From NCBI GenBank assembly GCA_947474855.1, contig CANJKV010000009.1, forward strand, positions 1 to 60,539: DNA of 60,539 nt, read 5' to 3'. Under the pieces are notes generated by a model. The model was not told the DNA's origin, searched no databases, and saw only the letters and a program-made list of their open reading frames with translations. The DNA comes from Aurantimonadaceae bacterium (GTDB lineage: Bacteria; Pseudomonadota; Alphaproteobacteria; Rhizobiales; Rhizobiaceae). Each line of letters begins with the position of its first letter. Position 1 is the stretch's first letter. Positions 24,911 to 32,773 of the stretch are shown one piece after another. A program made the position numbers and the translations under genes.

Positions 24911-25173
24911 GGGTTGGTTTGATCGTTCCGCTTGGCCAGCGCGTCAGCAGGCCCCGAGCAGTCGCAGCGCCGGTCGCGCCGGCTCCTGATGCCAGCCCCG
25001 CCGACAACGACAGCGCGGAAGCGATCCGCAAGGCGGTGGCGACGCTTCAGCGGTGCATCGACGGCGCCGCTTCTCGCGGTTTGTCGGTCAGCATCGACGT
25101 CATGACCGTTGACGACGTCGATCTCGGCGTCCAGCGGCCCGTCGTATCTGCGCGTATTGCCAGGGATCTCTGA
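24907..25173 (+). CDS. small hypothetical tail-region protein (88 aa)
   Basis: It begins at GTG 24907, overlapping the previous stop (GTGA). It has a Pro/Ala-rich N-terminus and then a helical stretch (AIRKAVATLQRCIDGAASRGLSVSIDV). It is not recognised. Confidence 0.55.
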   Translation: MRVGLIVPLGQRVSRPRAVAAPVAPAPDASPADNDSAEAIRKAVATLQRCIDGAASRGLSVSIDVMTVDDVDLGVQRPVVSARIARDL

Positions 25174-25226
25174 CACCCCCGCGACAAGTCGCGCGCTCCC
25201 CGATCTCGCATCCCGCGAGACCCATG

Positions 25227-25251
25227 GCCGCCCTTTCGAGGCGGCTTTTTT
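25227..25251 (+). terminator. terminator before tail tube gene
   Basis: GCCGCC-CTTTCGA-GGCGGC followed by T6. The tail tube gene then has its own leader and ribosome-binding site. Confidence 0.75.
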
Positions 25252-25275
25252 CATGCGCCATCGAAAGGAAAAGCC

Positions 25276-25764
25276 ATGGCGGTCGCCCCCAAGAAAATCC
25301 TCAAGGTCGGAAAGTCCCGCATCTCGATCGGCGCGATGACGACCGACGTCTCGCTGGCCGGCTTCAAGGCCGACACCTACACGCCGATCGGCGGCATCCG
25401 GAACCTCGGCAACTCTGGCACCACCTACCAGGCCATCAACGTCGAGGAGATCGACGACGGTATGGTGCGCAAGGGCAAGGGCGTCGGGAACCCCGGCTCG
25501 CAGCCGATCACCATGTCGCGCCGCCCGAGCGATGCCGGACAGCTTGCGCTGATCGAGGCCTCGCGCGCCGACGACGCCTTCAACTTCCGGATCGAAGAGC
25601 CCGCCGGCGGCGGCAAGTGGAAGGTCACCTACGTCACCGCGCTCGTCATGGGTCGCGAGAACGGCCGGGGCGGCCCGAACGACACGCAGACGCTCGTCAG
25701 CACCCTGGAGCTCACCGAGGAGCCGATCGAGGACCCGACCCTCGCGGACGCGCTCGCGGCCTGA
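25276..25764 (+). CDS. major tail tube protein
   Basis: A 162-aa protein (GKSRISIGAMTTDVSLAGFKADTYTPIGGIRNLGNSG ... LELTEEPIEDPTLADALAA). Its size, beta-rich character and position before the G/GT chaperone pair mark it as the siphovirus tube subunit. AGGAAAAGCC precedes the ATG. Confidence 0.85.
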   Translation: MAVAPKKILKVGKSRISIGAMTTDVSLAGFKADTYTPIGGIRNLGNSGTTYQAINVEEIDDGMVRKGKGVGNPGSQPITMSRRPSDAGQLALIEASRADDAFNFRIEEPAGGGKWKVTYVTALVMGRENGRGGPNDTQTLVSTLELTEEPIEDPTLADALAA

Positions 25765-25773
25765 TCCCCGACA

Positions 25774-25819
25774 CTCTCGGCCGAGAGGGGCGGCGGCGCG
25801 CATCGGGACGCCGCCGCCC
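25774..25819 (+). promoter_or_regulatory. tandem RNA hairpins between tail tube and chaperone genes
   Basis: A perfect 14-bp palindrome (CTCTCGG-CCGAGAG, 25774-25787) is followed at once by an 11-bp stem (25788-25798 with 25809-25819, 10-nt loop). No T-run follows, so this is more likely an mRNA 3'-end stabiliser or attenuator than a terminator. It could set tube-to-chaperone stoichiometry. Confidence 0.55.
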
Positions 25820-25872
25820 AACTACCCCGCATCCCGATCCCAACCCCGATGACCACCCGATAGGAGCCTCTA

Positions 25873-26247
25873 ATGGGCAAGCAGGCAATTTCCAGCGACG
25901 TCACCGTCGAACTCGGCGGCGAAGAGGTCGCGCTGAAGTGCAGCATGGCGGCCGCAACCGCCGTTTCCTCCCGCTTCGGCGGCATCCAGGGCGCGCTCTC
26001 CGCGGTGTCGTCCGGCGAACTGACTGCCGCGCAGTTCATCGTCCGTCAGGGCGTGCCGCTCAAGCAGGTCTCGAATAAGGATCTCAACGAGCTGGTCTAT
26101 GACACCGGCCTTGGCAATCTCTACGGCCCGCTGACCCGCTACGTCCTGCGCCTCTTCAACGGCGGCCGCGATCCTTCGGCCGATGCCGAGGAAGAGGCGG
26201 ACGACGACGCCGAAGACGAGGCCGACGAGGGAAACGGCGAGGGCTGA
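25873..26247 (+). CDS. tail assembly chaperone, short form (G)
   Basis: A 124-aa protein (VTVELGGEEVALKCSMAAATAVSSRFGG ... LNELVYDTGLG) of the phage tail assembly chaperone family, with a very acidic C-terminus. It lies directly before the tape measure gene. A GGGAAAC slippery heptamer in frame at 26229-26235, 10 nt before the stop, allows production of the longer GT form. Confidence 0.88.
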   Translation: MGKQAISSDVTVELGGEEVALKCSMAAATAVSSRFGGIQGALSAVSSGELTAAQFIVRQGVPLKQVSNKDLNELVYDTGLGNLYGPLTRYVLRLFNGGRDPSADAEEEADDDAEDEADEGNGEG

Positions 26248-26516
26248 CCACGGAAGAGTGGCTCGCCCAGACCTACAAGGTCGCGGTCCAGCTGCTGCCC
26301 TCCTGGGGCGACGAGGCGATCATGGAGTGCGACCTGGTTCGCCTCCAGATCGCGATTGAGGCCGCGAGCGAGCGGCTGACGCAGGATCGTCGCTTCCAGA
26401 TCGGTCTGGCGGGCGGCGAAGTCGAGGATGAGCCGGAAGGCATCGACGAGGATCAGGACGACGAGACTTTCAACGCTCGCGTCTCTGGTTGGCTGTCGTC
26501 ATGGAAGGGCAGCTGA
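25873..26516 (+). CDS. tail assembly chaperone, -1 frameshift product (GT)
   Basis: A -1 shift on G_GGA_AAC (26229-26235) joins codons 1-121 of G to the overlapping frame from 26235. That frame reads RRGLTTEEWLAQTYKVAVQL and stops at 26516, giving a fusion of about 214 aa. The T part has no good start codon at its beginning (the first ATG is at 26322), as expected for a domain made only by frameshifting. G and GT coat the tape measure during tail assembly in lambda-like phages. Confidence 0.85.
26229..26267 (+). promoter_or_regulatory. programmed -1 frameshift site with stem-loop
   Basis: The heptamer is 26229-26235. Immediately downstream GGCGAG (26236-26241) pairs with CTCGCC (26262-26267), stacked on an inner CCAC/GTGG stem (26248-26251 with 26258-26261, loop GGAAGA). 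The G stop codon lies in the 5' bulge. The absence of a spacer before the lower stem is atypical. Confidence 0.8.
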
Positions 26517-26543
26517 CGAGGCCGCGCTATCGCATGGCCCGGC

Positions 26544-26759
26544 TCAATACCCTTCCTTCTCGCAGATCTCGATCAGCGCCCGATCCATGTAGTCGGTTTC
26601 CGGCGTGATCGTGCCAATCCGCTCCCGGTCGAAGGCGCAGTCCTCCGCACGCTTGTCCGCTGCTGTTGCTGGCGGCGCATAGAGCCGATCCCAGACGAAG
26701 ATCCCTGCCGCCGCGATGACCGCGACGCAGGCGATCGACACGAGACCCTTGAACAGCAT
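26544..26759 (-). CDS. moron-like small exported or membrane protein (71 aa)
   Basis: It is encoded against the late genes, between GT and the tape measure. The start at 26759 has GGGGAGAAG upstream. Residues 5-24 form a signal anchor (VSIACVAVIAAAGIFVW). The periplasmic part has two Cys (AEDCAFDRERIGTI; LIEICEKEGY) that could pair. Opposite-strand, self-contained position and membrane location fit a lysogeny-expressed moron. Function unknown. Confidence 0.65.
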   Translation of the reverse strand: MLFKGLVSIACVAVIAAAGIFVWDRLYAPPATAADKRAEDCAFDRERIGTITPETDYMDRALIEICEKEGY

Positions 26760-26832
26760 GCGCTTCTCCCCTTCGAGGAGCGCACCATGCCACAGCCGCT
26801 TCTGACGGGAATGGCTTTTCTTCGGAGCCGTC

Positions 26833-29800
26833 ATGGCCGAGACCACCCAGCGCATCGACGAGCTCGTCTTCCGTTCCCGCGTCGAGGGCGCGGACGCGAC
26901 GAAGGCCGCCCTCGATGGGCTGGCGCAGGCGCACGGCAAAGCCGCAAGTGCCGCCGGTGATCATGCCACGACGACGGAAACCGTTGGCAAGAAGATGCTC
27001 GACGTCGAGCGTGCGCTCGCCAACGAGCAAAAGCGGCTCGCCGGCGCCCCGCAGGCCTGGCGCGAGTACGAGCGCGGCCTGACGACGGCGAGCCGCGCCC
27101 TGGAGCAGGGCAAGCTCTCCGCCGAGGCCTATGGGCGGATGATCTCCGACCTTCAGGGCCGGCTTCAGAAGACGATCGCCCCGACGATCGGGCTGACCGT
27201 CGATCAGTCCGGCATCGCCCGGCTCCTGGAGGGTCAGAGGCAGATCAGCGTCGAGACGCGGCGCGCGACGAAGGAGGCGCTGGAGCAGGCCGCCGCGCAG
27301 CAGGCAGCAGCTGCCGAGACGGCTCGCGCGCAGGCGGTCCTCGTTGACCAGGCGAAGCGTCTGCGGGCGGAGCTCGATCCCACGGCCGCCGCGCAGCAGA
27401 AGCTGAACGCGCAGCTCGTTCAGTATCAGGCGATGGCGGACGCCGGCGCGATCGAGGCGCACGAGCTCGCCGCAGCGCAGGCGATGGCGAACAAGCAGTT
27501 CCAGGACGCCACGAAGCCGATCCAAGCCGTCAACGACAACGTTCGGCTGACGTCCGGCCAGGTTCAAAACCTCGGCTTTCAGCTGAACGACACGGCCACG
27601 ATGCTGATGATGGGCGCGTCGCCCTTCCAGATCCTGGCCAGCCAGGGCGGCCAGGTCGTCCAGGCGCTCGGCGACGGGCCGGGTGGGATGCGCGGCAGCA
27701 TGAACGCCATCGGCTCAGCGATCGGCGGGTTCGTCATGTCGCTCGGCCCGGCCGGCGTCGCCCTCGGCGGTCTCGCGGCAGCGGCCGGCGCCTTCGCGCT
27801 GATTACCAGCCGCGATGTCAAGCCGATCGAGGACATCATCGCCAAGCAGGCCGACGCCGTGCGCCAGCTGCGCGATGCCTACGGGCTCGCGGCCGATGCC
27901 GCCGAGGATTATGTTCGCCGCAGCCCCGATGCCGTAAAGCTCGGTGTTGCCGAGACGAACAAGGCCAGCCTCGATCGCGCGCGCGAGGAGATCGAAACCC
28001 GTTATTCCAGCCAGTTCTCCGGGCGCGATAACTATCGCTTTCGGGAGCACGAGCGCTTCGCGGCGATCAAGAAGGCATTCGACGACCTTCATCGGTCGGC
28101 CGCCGCGGGCGCCCCCGCCTTCGCGCAGTTCGAAGCCGACATGGCGAAGATCGCAGAGTCCGGTGCCGGCGGTGAGGTGGAGGAGGTCGCGAAGGCCAGC
28201 GCCGCCTGGGCGCGCGCGCTGGTGCCGCTCCAGTCGGAGATCGTCAGCACGAACGCCGTGATGGACGAGGCCGCCGTCAAGGCGATGAAGATGGGGCAGG
28301 CCTATCGCGCCGCCATGTCTGGCCTGACGAGCATGGTCCCCGACCTTCGCACGGACGCCGAGCGCATCAACGCCTTCTTCGACGAGGCGGTGAAGAACGG
28401 CACCCGCGCGGGCGACGAGATGGTCGCCCTGTTCCAGAAGCGCCAGGCGATGGCGCCGATCACGGCCGAGGCGCAGAAGCTCCTCGACGGCGCGCGGGCC
28501 GCCGGCGCCGCGATCGGGCTGGGCGAGGAAGCCAAGGCCGTCGCCGAGGTCAACGCCCAATATGCCGAGCTGACCGCGCAGTATAAGGGCAACACCGACG
28601 CCCTCATCCTCCTGGAACAGTGGCGCGCGCAGTCGATCGACAATGCCGGCAAGCAATCCCGCTTCGATGCCGGTGCCGACGCGCAGAAGAAGGCGGACGA
28701 GGACGCGAAGGCCGCCACCAAGGCGACGCAGGCGCGCCTCGACGGCATTCGCCAGACGGTGGCGGGCCTGGAAACGGAGCGCGCCGCCCTCGGAATGTCT
28801 GCGAGCGAGGCCGAGGGCTATCGCTTCCAGATGGAGGCGCTCGCCGCCGCCAAGCAGGCCGCGGCCGAGGCTGGCACCGTCGTCTCGCAGAAGGAGATCG
28901 ACGCCATCGCGCTCGCCGCCGGCGAGGTGTCGCGCCTCACCGGCGAGATCGAGGCGATGCGCGAGGCGCAGGCGAAGGCCGAGCGCCTCAAGGAGTTCAT
29001 GGGCGATCTCGACTTCGACGTGTCGATCGCCAAGCTGCCCGAGGTCGAACAGCAGATCCGGCGGGCACAGCGCGACCTCGGCGTCGCCGCGGAGTCCGCC
29101 GACGGCCAGCGCATCGCCACGAACATGCGCTATCTCGACAGCCTGGAGAGCGTGCGCGACGAGCTCGGCGCGTTGCGGGAGGCGGGCGTCGACGCCTTCA
29201 CCGACATGGCCGACGCCATTCTGTCGGGCGAGGACGCCCTCGACGCGCTCATCGGCACCTTCGCCGGGCTCGGCCGCGACCTGATCAGCGCGCAGCTGAA
29301 GGATATGTTCGGCGGCCTCTTTGGCCAACCTGGTGCGGGTGCTGTCGGCGTTCCCGTGGGCATCGGCTCGCTGCCGGGCGTTCCTTCTTCGCTCGGGGGT
29401 GCGGGGCAGGGTGTCGCCGCGGCCGCGCTCGCTTCGCTCAACACCAACCTCGACAAGGTCGGTGGCTCGGCGCTCGCCGTCGCCCGCCAGTTCGAAGGCC
29501 TGAATGAGCGCGCCGACTCCGGAGCGCTCGACGCCTTCCTGCGCGCCTCCGGCACTTGGAAGGGCCTTTCGGCCTCCGATACCGCGTGGTGCGCTTCCTT
29601 CGCCAACGCCGCCATCATGAAGGCGGGCGGGCAGGGTACCGGATCAAACCTCGCCTCGTCGTTCCTCGGCTGGGGCACGGGCACCACGACGCCGCAGATC
29701 GGCGACATCGTCGTATTGAAGCCGCAGGCTCGCGGCTCGTCGGGCCACGTCGGCTTCGTCGCCGGCTTCGGCGACGGCACGGTTCAAGTGTTCGGCGGCA

Positions 29801-32766
29801 ACCAGCGGAACGCGGTCAACACCCGCTCCTTCGGCCTCGACCAGGTCGCCGGCTACCGCACGGGTGTCGGCACCGGCATGACACCCGACATGCTGGCGCA
29901 GGCCGTGTCGGTCGGCAACATCGACGCCGCGCGTAAGGCCGCCTCCGGCGCCGTGCCGGGCCTCGGCGCCAGCGGCTGGGGGCCGGAGTTCAACGACGTC
30001 CAGACCGTCTCGCCGAACGTCAACCTTGGCGGCGGCGCCGGCGGCGGCGCGATGGGCCTCGGCATGACCGCCTTGGGCGCCGGGCTCGGGATCTTCTCTG
30101 CCGGCGCGCAGTCGGCCTCGCCGATCATGGGCGCGATCGGCGGCGCCCTCGGCGGCTTCCAGGCGGGCGCGGCGATGGGCGCCGGGCTCGGCCCGGTCGG
30201 CGCCGTGGTCGGCGGCATCGTCGGCCTCGTCGGTGGCCTGTTCGGCAAATCCAAGCAGAAGAAGCAGGAGGAAGAGGCCAGGAAGCAGCGCGAGGCGCAG
30301 CAGGCCCAGATGGCCGCGCAGCTCGCCTCGCAGATCGAGGACCTGGAGGCTTATTTCGGCCGCTCGCCCGACGACAACATGGCGTCGGAGCTGCGAGACG
30401 TGGATCAGAAGATTCGCGAGCTGCGGGCCTCGATCAAGAACGACGGCATCGCGTCCGAGGACCAGGTCGACCAGATCGAGCGCGAGGCGGTCGCCTACAA
30501 GGAGATGCTGCGGAGCGAGTTCCGCGACGTCTTCGACCAGATGACGGCCGACCTTGGCGGCGGCCTCGGCCTGGAGAGCGAGTTCGCGAAGGCCCGCGAG
30601 AGCATCCGCGGCGTCGGCAAGCAGGTCCGCGGCTGGGTTGAGGACACGCAGGAGGCTTTCCGCGTCCCGACCGAGCTGCGCGACGCCATCCTCGACGACT
30701 ACAAGTCGGCCGAGTCGGCGGCGAACAAGAGCTACAACGCCGCCAACTCGCGCCTGAACCGTGTGCGCCGGGGCTCCTCCGACGACTACACGATCGACGA
30801 TCGCAAGGCGGCGGAGAAGGACCTCGCCGATGCTCGCAAGGGCCGCGATGCCGCGCTGAAGGAGGCGAAGGCCGAGCGCGACAAGGCCCTGGCGGAATAT
30901 GAAGCGACCGTCGCCGAGATGCAGCGGCGCTATGATGAGGCCGTCGCGAGAGCGAGGCAGGCGGCCACCGACGCCCTGTTGCGCGCGATCTCGGGCGATG
31001 TCCTCGAGCAAACCGACATCGAGAAGGCGCTCGATCAGTCGCGCGGTGCGGCCGCCGCGGCGGGGTGGGAGCTCCAGCAGCTCGGCCACTCGGCCGAGGA
31101 TGCGGGCCGCAAGATCGAGGAGGCCCTTGGCCAGCGCGCCACGCGCCTGCGCGAGGACTTCACCAAGAGCCTTCAGGATCAGATCGCCGACCTGGATGGG
31201 AAGGGCTACATCGCTTCGATCCGCGAGCTTCTGGAGGAGCGCGACGATCTCCTGAAGGATGCCGGGCTGGTCGGCGCCGACCCGGCGCTCGTGTCGACCT
31301 ACTTCGCCAAGGCGGCGCAGGACATCGTCGACGGTTCGAGCCTCGCCGTCACCGCCTTCGACGAGCTGATCGAGCTCTTCCCCGAGCTCGCCGGCGTAGT
31401 GCGGCGCGTCAGCGTCGACTTCGAGGCGCTGAAGAGCCGGATCGAGGGCTACGACGATCGCCGCTTCGCCGCCACTGTCGACACCTCGACGCTCGCCGGC
31501 GCCATGGCGGACTTCGAGCGTCGCGCTGGCCGCGAGCGCTACGCCGAGGGGCTTGCCGGTGGCGAGGGCATGTTCGCGCTCGACGCGGCGCTCGCGGCCG
31601 AGAAGGTCGCGATGGTGCAGCGCCTGCTCGTCCAGGCGCGACAGGAAGAGGTGCAAGAGATCGAGTCGACGATCTCGCGCCTGGAGGGCTTGTCGAACGA
31701 GTGGGGCGACCTTCGCAAGCGCCTCCTTCTCGACCCGAACCTGTCGCCGCTCGCGCCCGATCAGCGCTTCATCGAGGCGCAGCGCCAGTTCCTCGACACG
31801 GTCGCGAAGTCCCGAGGAACCGGGCCGGAGGCCGAAGAGGCGCAGGCCGAGCTCGCCTCGATCTCGCAGAAGTACCTGGAGGAGGCGCGCTCCTTCTACG
31901 GCTCGTCGGAAGCCTACTACGCCGTTTTCGACGAGGTGCAGCGCACGCTTGCCAGCGCCGAGACGCTGGCCGATCAGCAGCTCGCCGTTTCGAAGAGCCA
32001 GCTGGAGCTTGCCAAGCAACAGCTCGACGCGATCGAGGGCGTGAGGGATAGCGTCCAGGCTTTGGCCGCCGCGCTGGCGGCGGCGCAGGCGGCCGCCGCG
32101 GCCGCCGCTGCGAAGGCGGGCGTGCCGGTGGTCGGCGGCGGAGCGGGCGGCTCGACTGGCGGAACCGGCGGCACCGGCGGCACCGGCGGCACCGGCAGCG
32201 GCGCACCGTCCTTCGTGCCGAAGAACGACCTGGAGCACTTCCTGGGCGTCCAGTACCAGGCGATCCTCGGCCGCGCGCCCGATGCAGCGGGGGTCGCTTA
32301 CTATCAGGCCCTTCGCGATCAGGGCGCCACGGCCGACCAGCTGATCGCCTACATCAAGAACAGCCCGGAGGCGCAAGGCCGCGGCTTCATGAGCGGCGGC
32401 TACACGGGGGCAGGCCCGCGCCATGAGGTGGCGGGGCGAGTCCACCGGGGCGAAGTCGTCTTCAACCAGGACGACGTCGCTCGCGCCGGCGGCGTGGCGG
32501 CCGTCGAGGCCATGCGCCTGTCGCCGATCCCCGCGCCCATCCTGCGGCTCCCGAAGATGAGCATGCCGGCCCTGCCGCGCATGGCATCGCACGACGGCGC
32601 GGCGTCCCGTGCCGAGCTCGCGGCGCTGCGCAAGGAAGTCGTGCGGCTCGGCGACATCGTCGCGGCCAGCGGCGCCGAGACGCGCGATGCGATCGAGCGC
32701 GGCAACCGCATCGCCGGCAAAACCTCTCAAACCCTCCAGCTCGACCGCGAAGCCAAGGCGGCGTAA
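26833..32766 (+). CDS. tail tape measure protein with embedded cell-wall peptidase
   Basis: A 1977-aa protein, long for a siphophage tape measure. An N-terminal coiled coil occupies about 1-230, and a hydrophobic segment follows at about 295-325 (GFVMSLGPAGVALGGLAAAAGAFAL). More coiled coil leads to a CHAP/NlpC-like TIGR02594-type domain at about 875-1020 with Cys920 (TAWCASFANA) and His972 (SGHVGFV). A Gly/Ala-rich membrane-like stretch (about 1060-1140) and further coiled coils follow. A Gly-Thr repeat precedes a DUF4214-like module at about 1798-1852 (LGVQYQAILGRAPDAAGVAYYQAL). It sets tail length and probably degrades peptidoglycan at entry. Confidence 0.93.
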   Translation: MAETTQRIDELVFRSRVEGADATKAALDGLAQAHGKAASAAGDHATTTETVGKKMLDVERALANEQKRLAGAPQAWREYERGLTTASRALEQGKLSAEAYGRMISDLQGRLQKTIAPTIGLTVDQSGIARLLEGQRQISVETRRATKEALEQAAAQQAAAAETARAQAVLVDQAKRLRAELDPTAAAQQKLNAQLVQYQAMADAGAIEAHELAAAQAMANKQFQDATKPIQAVNDNVRLTSGQVQNLGFQLNDTATMLMMGASPFQILASQGGQVVQALGDGPGGMRGSMNAIGSAIGGFVMSLGPAGVALGGLAAAAGAFALITSRDVKPIEDIIAKQADAVRQLRDAYGLAADAAEDYVRRSPDAVKLGVAETNKASLDRAREEIETRYSSQFSGRDNYRFREHERFAAIKKAFDDLHRSAAAGAPAFAQFEADMAKIAESGAGGEVEEVAKASAAWARALVPLQSEIVSTNAVMDEAAVKAMKMGQAYRAAMSGLTSMVPDLRTDAERINAFFDEAVKNGTRAGDEMVALFQKRQAMAPITAEAQKLLDGARAAGAAIGLGEEAKAVAEVNAQYAELTAQYKGNTDALILLEQWRAQSIDNAGKQSRFDAGADAQKKADEDAKAATKATQARLDGIRQTVAGLETERAALGMSASEAEGYRFQMEALAAAKQAAAEAGTVVSQKEIDAIALAAGEVSRLTGEIEAMREAQAKAERLKEFMGDLDFDVSIAKLPEVEQQIRRAQRDLGVAAESADGQRIATNMRYLDSLESVRDELGALREAGVDAFTDMADAILSGEDALDALIGTFAGLGRDLISAQLKDMFGGLFGQPGAGAVGVPVGIGSLPGVPSSLGGAGQGVAAAALASLNTNLDKVGGSALAVARQFEGLNERADSGALDAFLRASGTWKGLSASDTAWCASFANAAIMKAGGQGTGSNLASSFLGWGTGTTTPQIGDIVVLKPQARGSSGHVGFVAGFGDGTVQVFGGNQRNAVNTRSFGLDQVAGYRTGVGTGMTPDMLAQAVSVGNIDAARKAASGAVPGLGASGWGPEFNDVQTVSPNVNLGGGAGGGAMGLGMTALGAGLGIFSAGAQSASPIMGAIGGALGGFQAGAAMGAGLGPVGAVVGGIVGLVGGLFGKSKQKKQEEEARKQREAQQAQMAAQLASQIEDLEAYFGRSPDDNMASELRDVDQKIRELRASIKNDGIASEDQVDQIEREAVAYKEMLRSEFRDVFDQMTADLGGGLGLESEFAKARESIRGVGKQVRGWVEDTQEAFRVPTELRDAILDDYKSAESAANKSYNAANSRLNRVRRGSSDDYTIDDRKAAEKDLADARKGRDAALKEAKAERDKALAEYEATVAEMQRRYDEAVARARQAATDALLRAISGDVLEQTDIEKALDQSRGAAAAAGWELQQLGHSAEDAGRKIEEALGQRATRLREDFTKSLQDQIADLDGKGYIASIRELLEERDDLLKDAGLVGADPALVSTYFAKAAQDIVDGSSLAVTAFDELIELFPELAGVVRRVSVDFEALKSRIEGYDDRRFAATVDTSTLAGAMADFERRAGRERYAEGLAGGEGMFALDAALAAEKVAMVQRLLVQARQEEVQEIESTISRLEGLSNEWGDLRKRLLLDPNLSPLAPDQRFIEAQRQFLDTVAKSRGTGPEAEEAQAELASISQKYLEEARSFYGSSEAYYAVFDEVQRTLASAETLADQQLAVSKSQLELAKQQLDAIEGVRDSVQALAAALAAAQAAAAAAAAKAGVPVVGGGAGGSTGGTGGTGGTGGTGSGAPSFVPKNDLEHFLGVQYQAILGRAPDAAGVAYYQALRDQGATADQLIAYIKNSPEAQGRGFMSGGYTGAGPRHEVAGRVHRGEVVFNQDDVARAGGVAAVEAMRLSPIPAPILRLPKMSMPALPRMASHDGAASRAELAALRKEVVRLGDIVAASGAETRDAIERGNRIAGKTSQTLQLDREAKAA
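32160..32205. repeat. GGCACCGGC microrepeat in tape measure gene
   Basis: A 9-bp unit is repeated four or more times, encoding (GGT)n. It forms a flexible linker before the DUF4214-like module and may vary in copy number by slippage. Confidence 0.7.
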
Positions 32767-32773
32767 GGACCCG

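Noticed and set aside
27715-32730. Long minus-strand ORFs (537 and 1028 aa) opposite the tape measure
   Set aside because: They are antisense shadows caused by high GC; composition (Arg/Leu/Gly/Asp repeats) and lack of a ribosome-binding site argue against genes.
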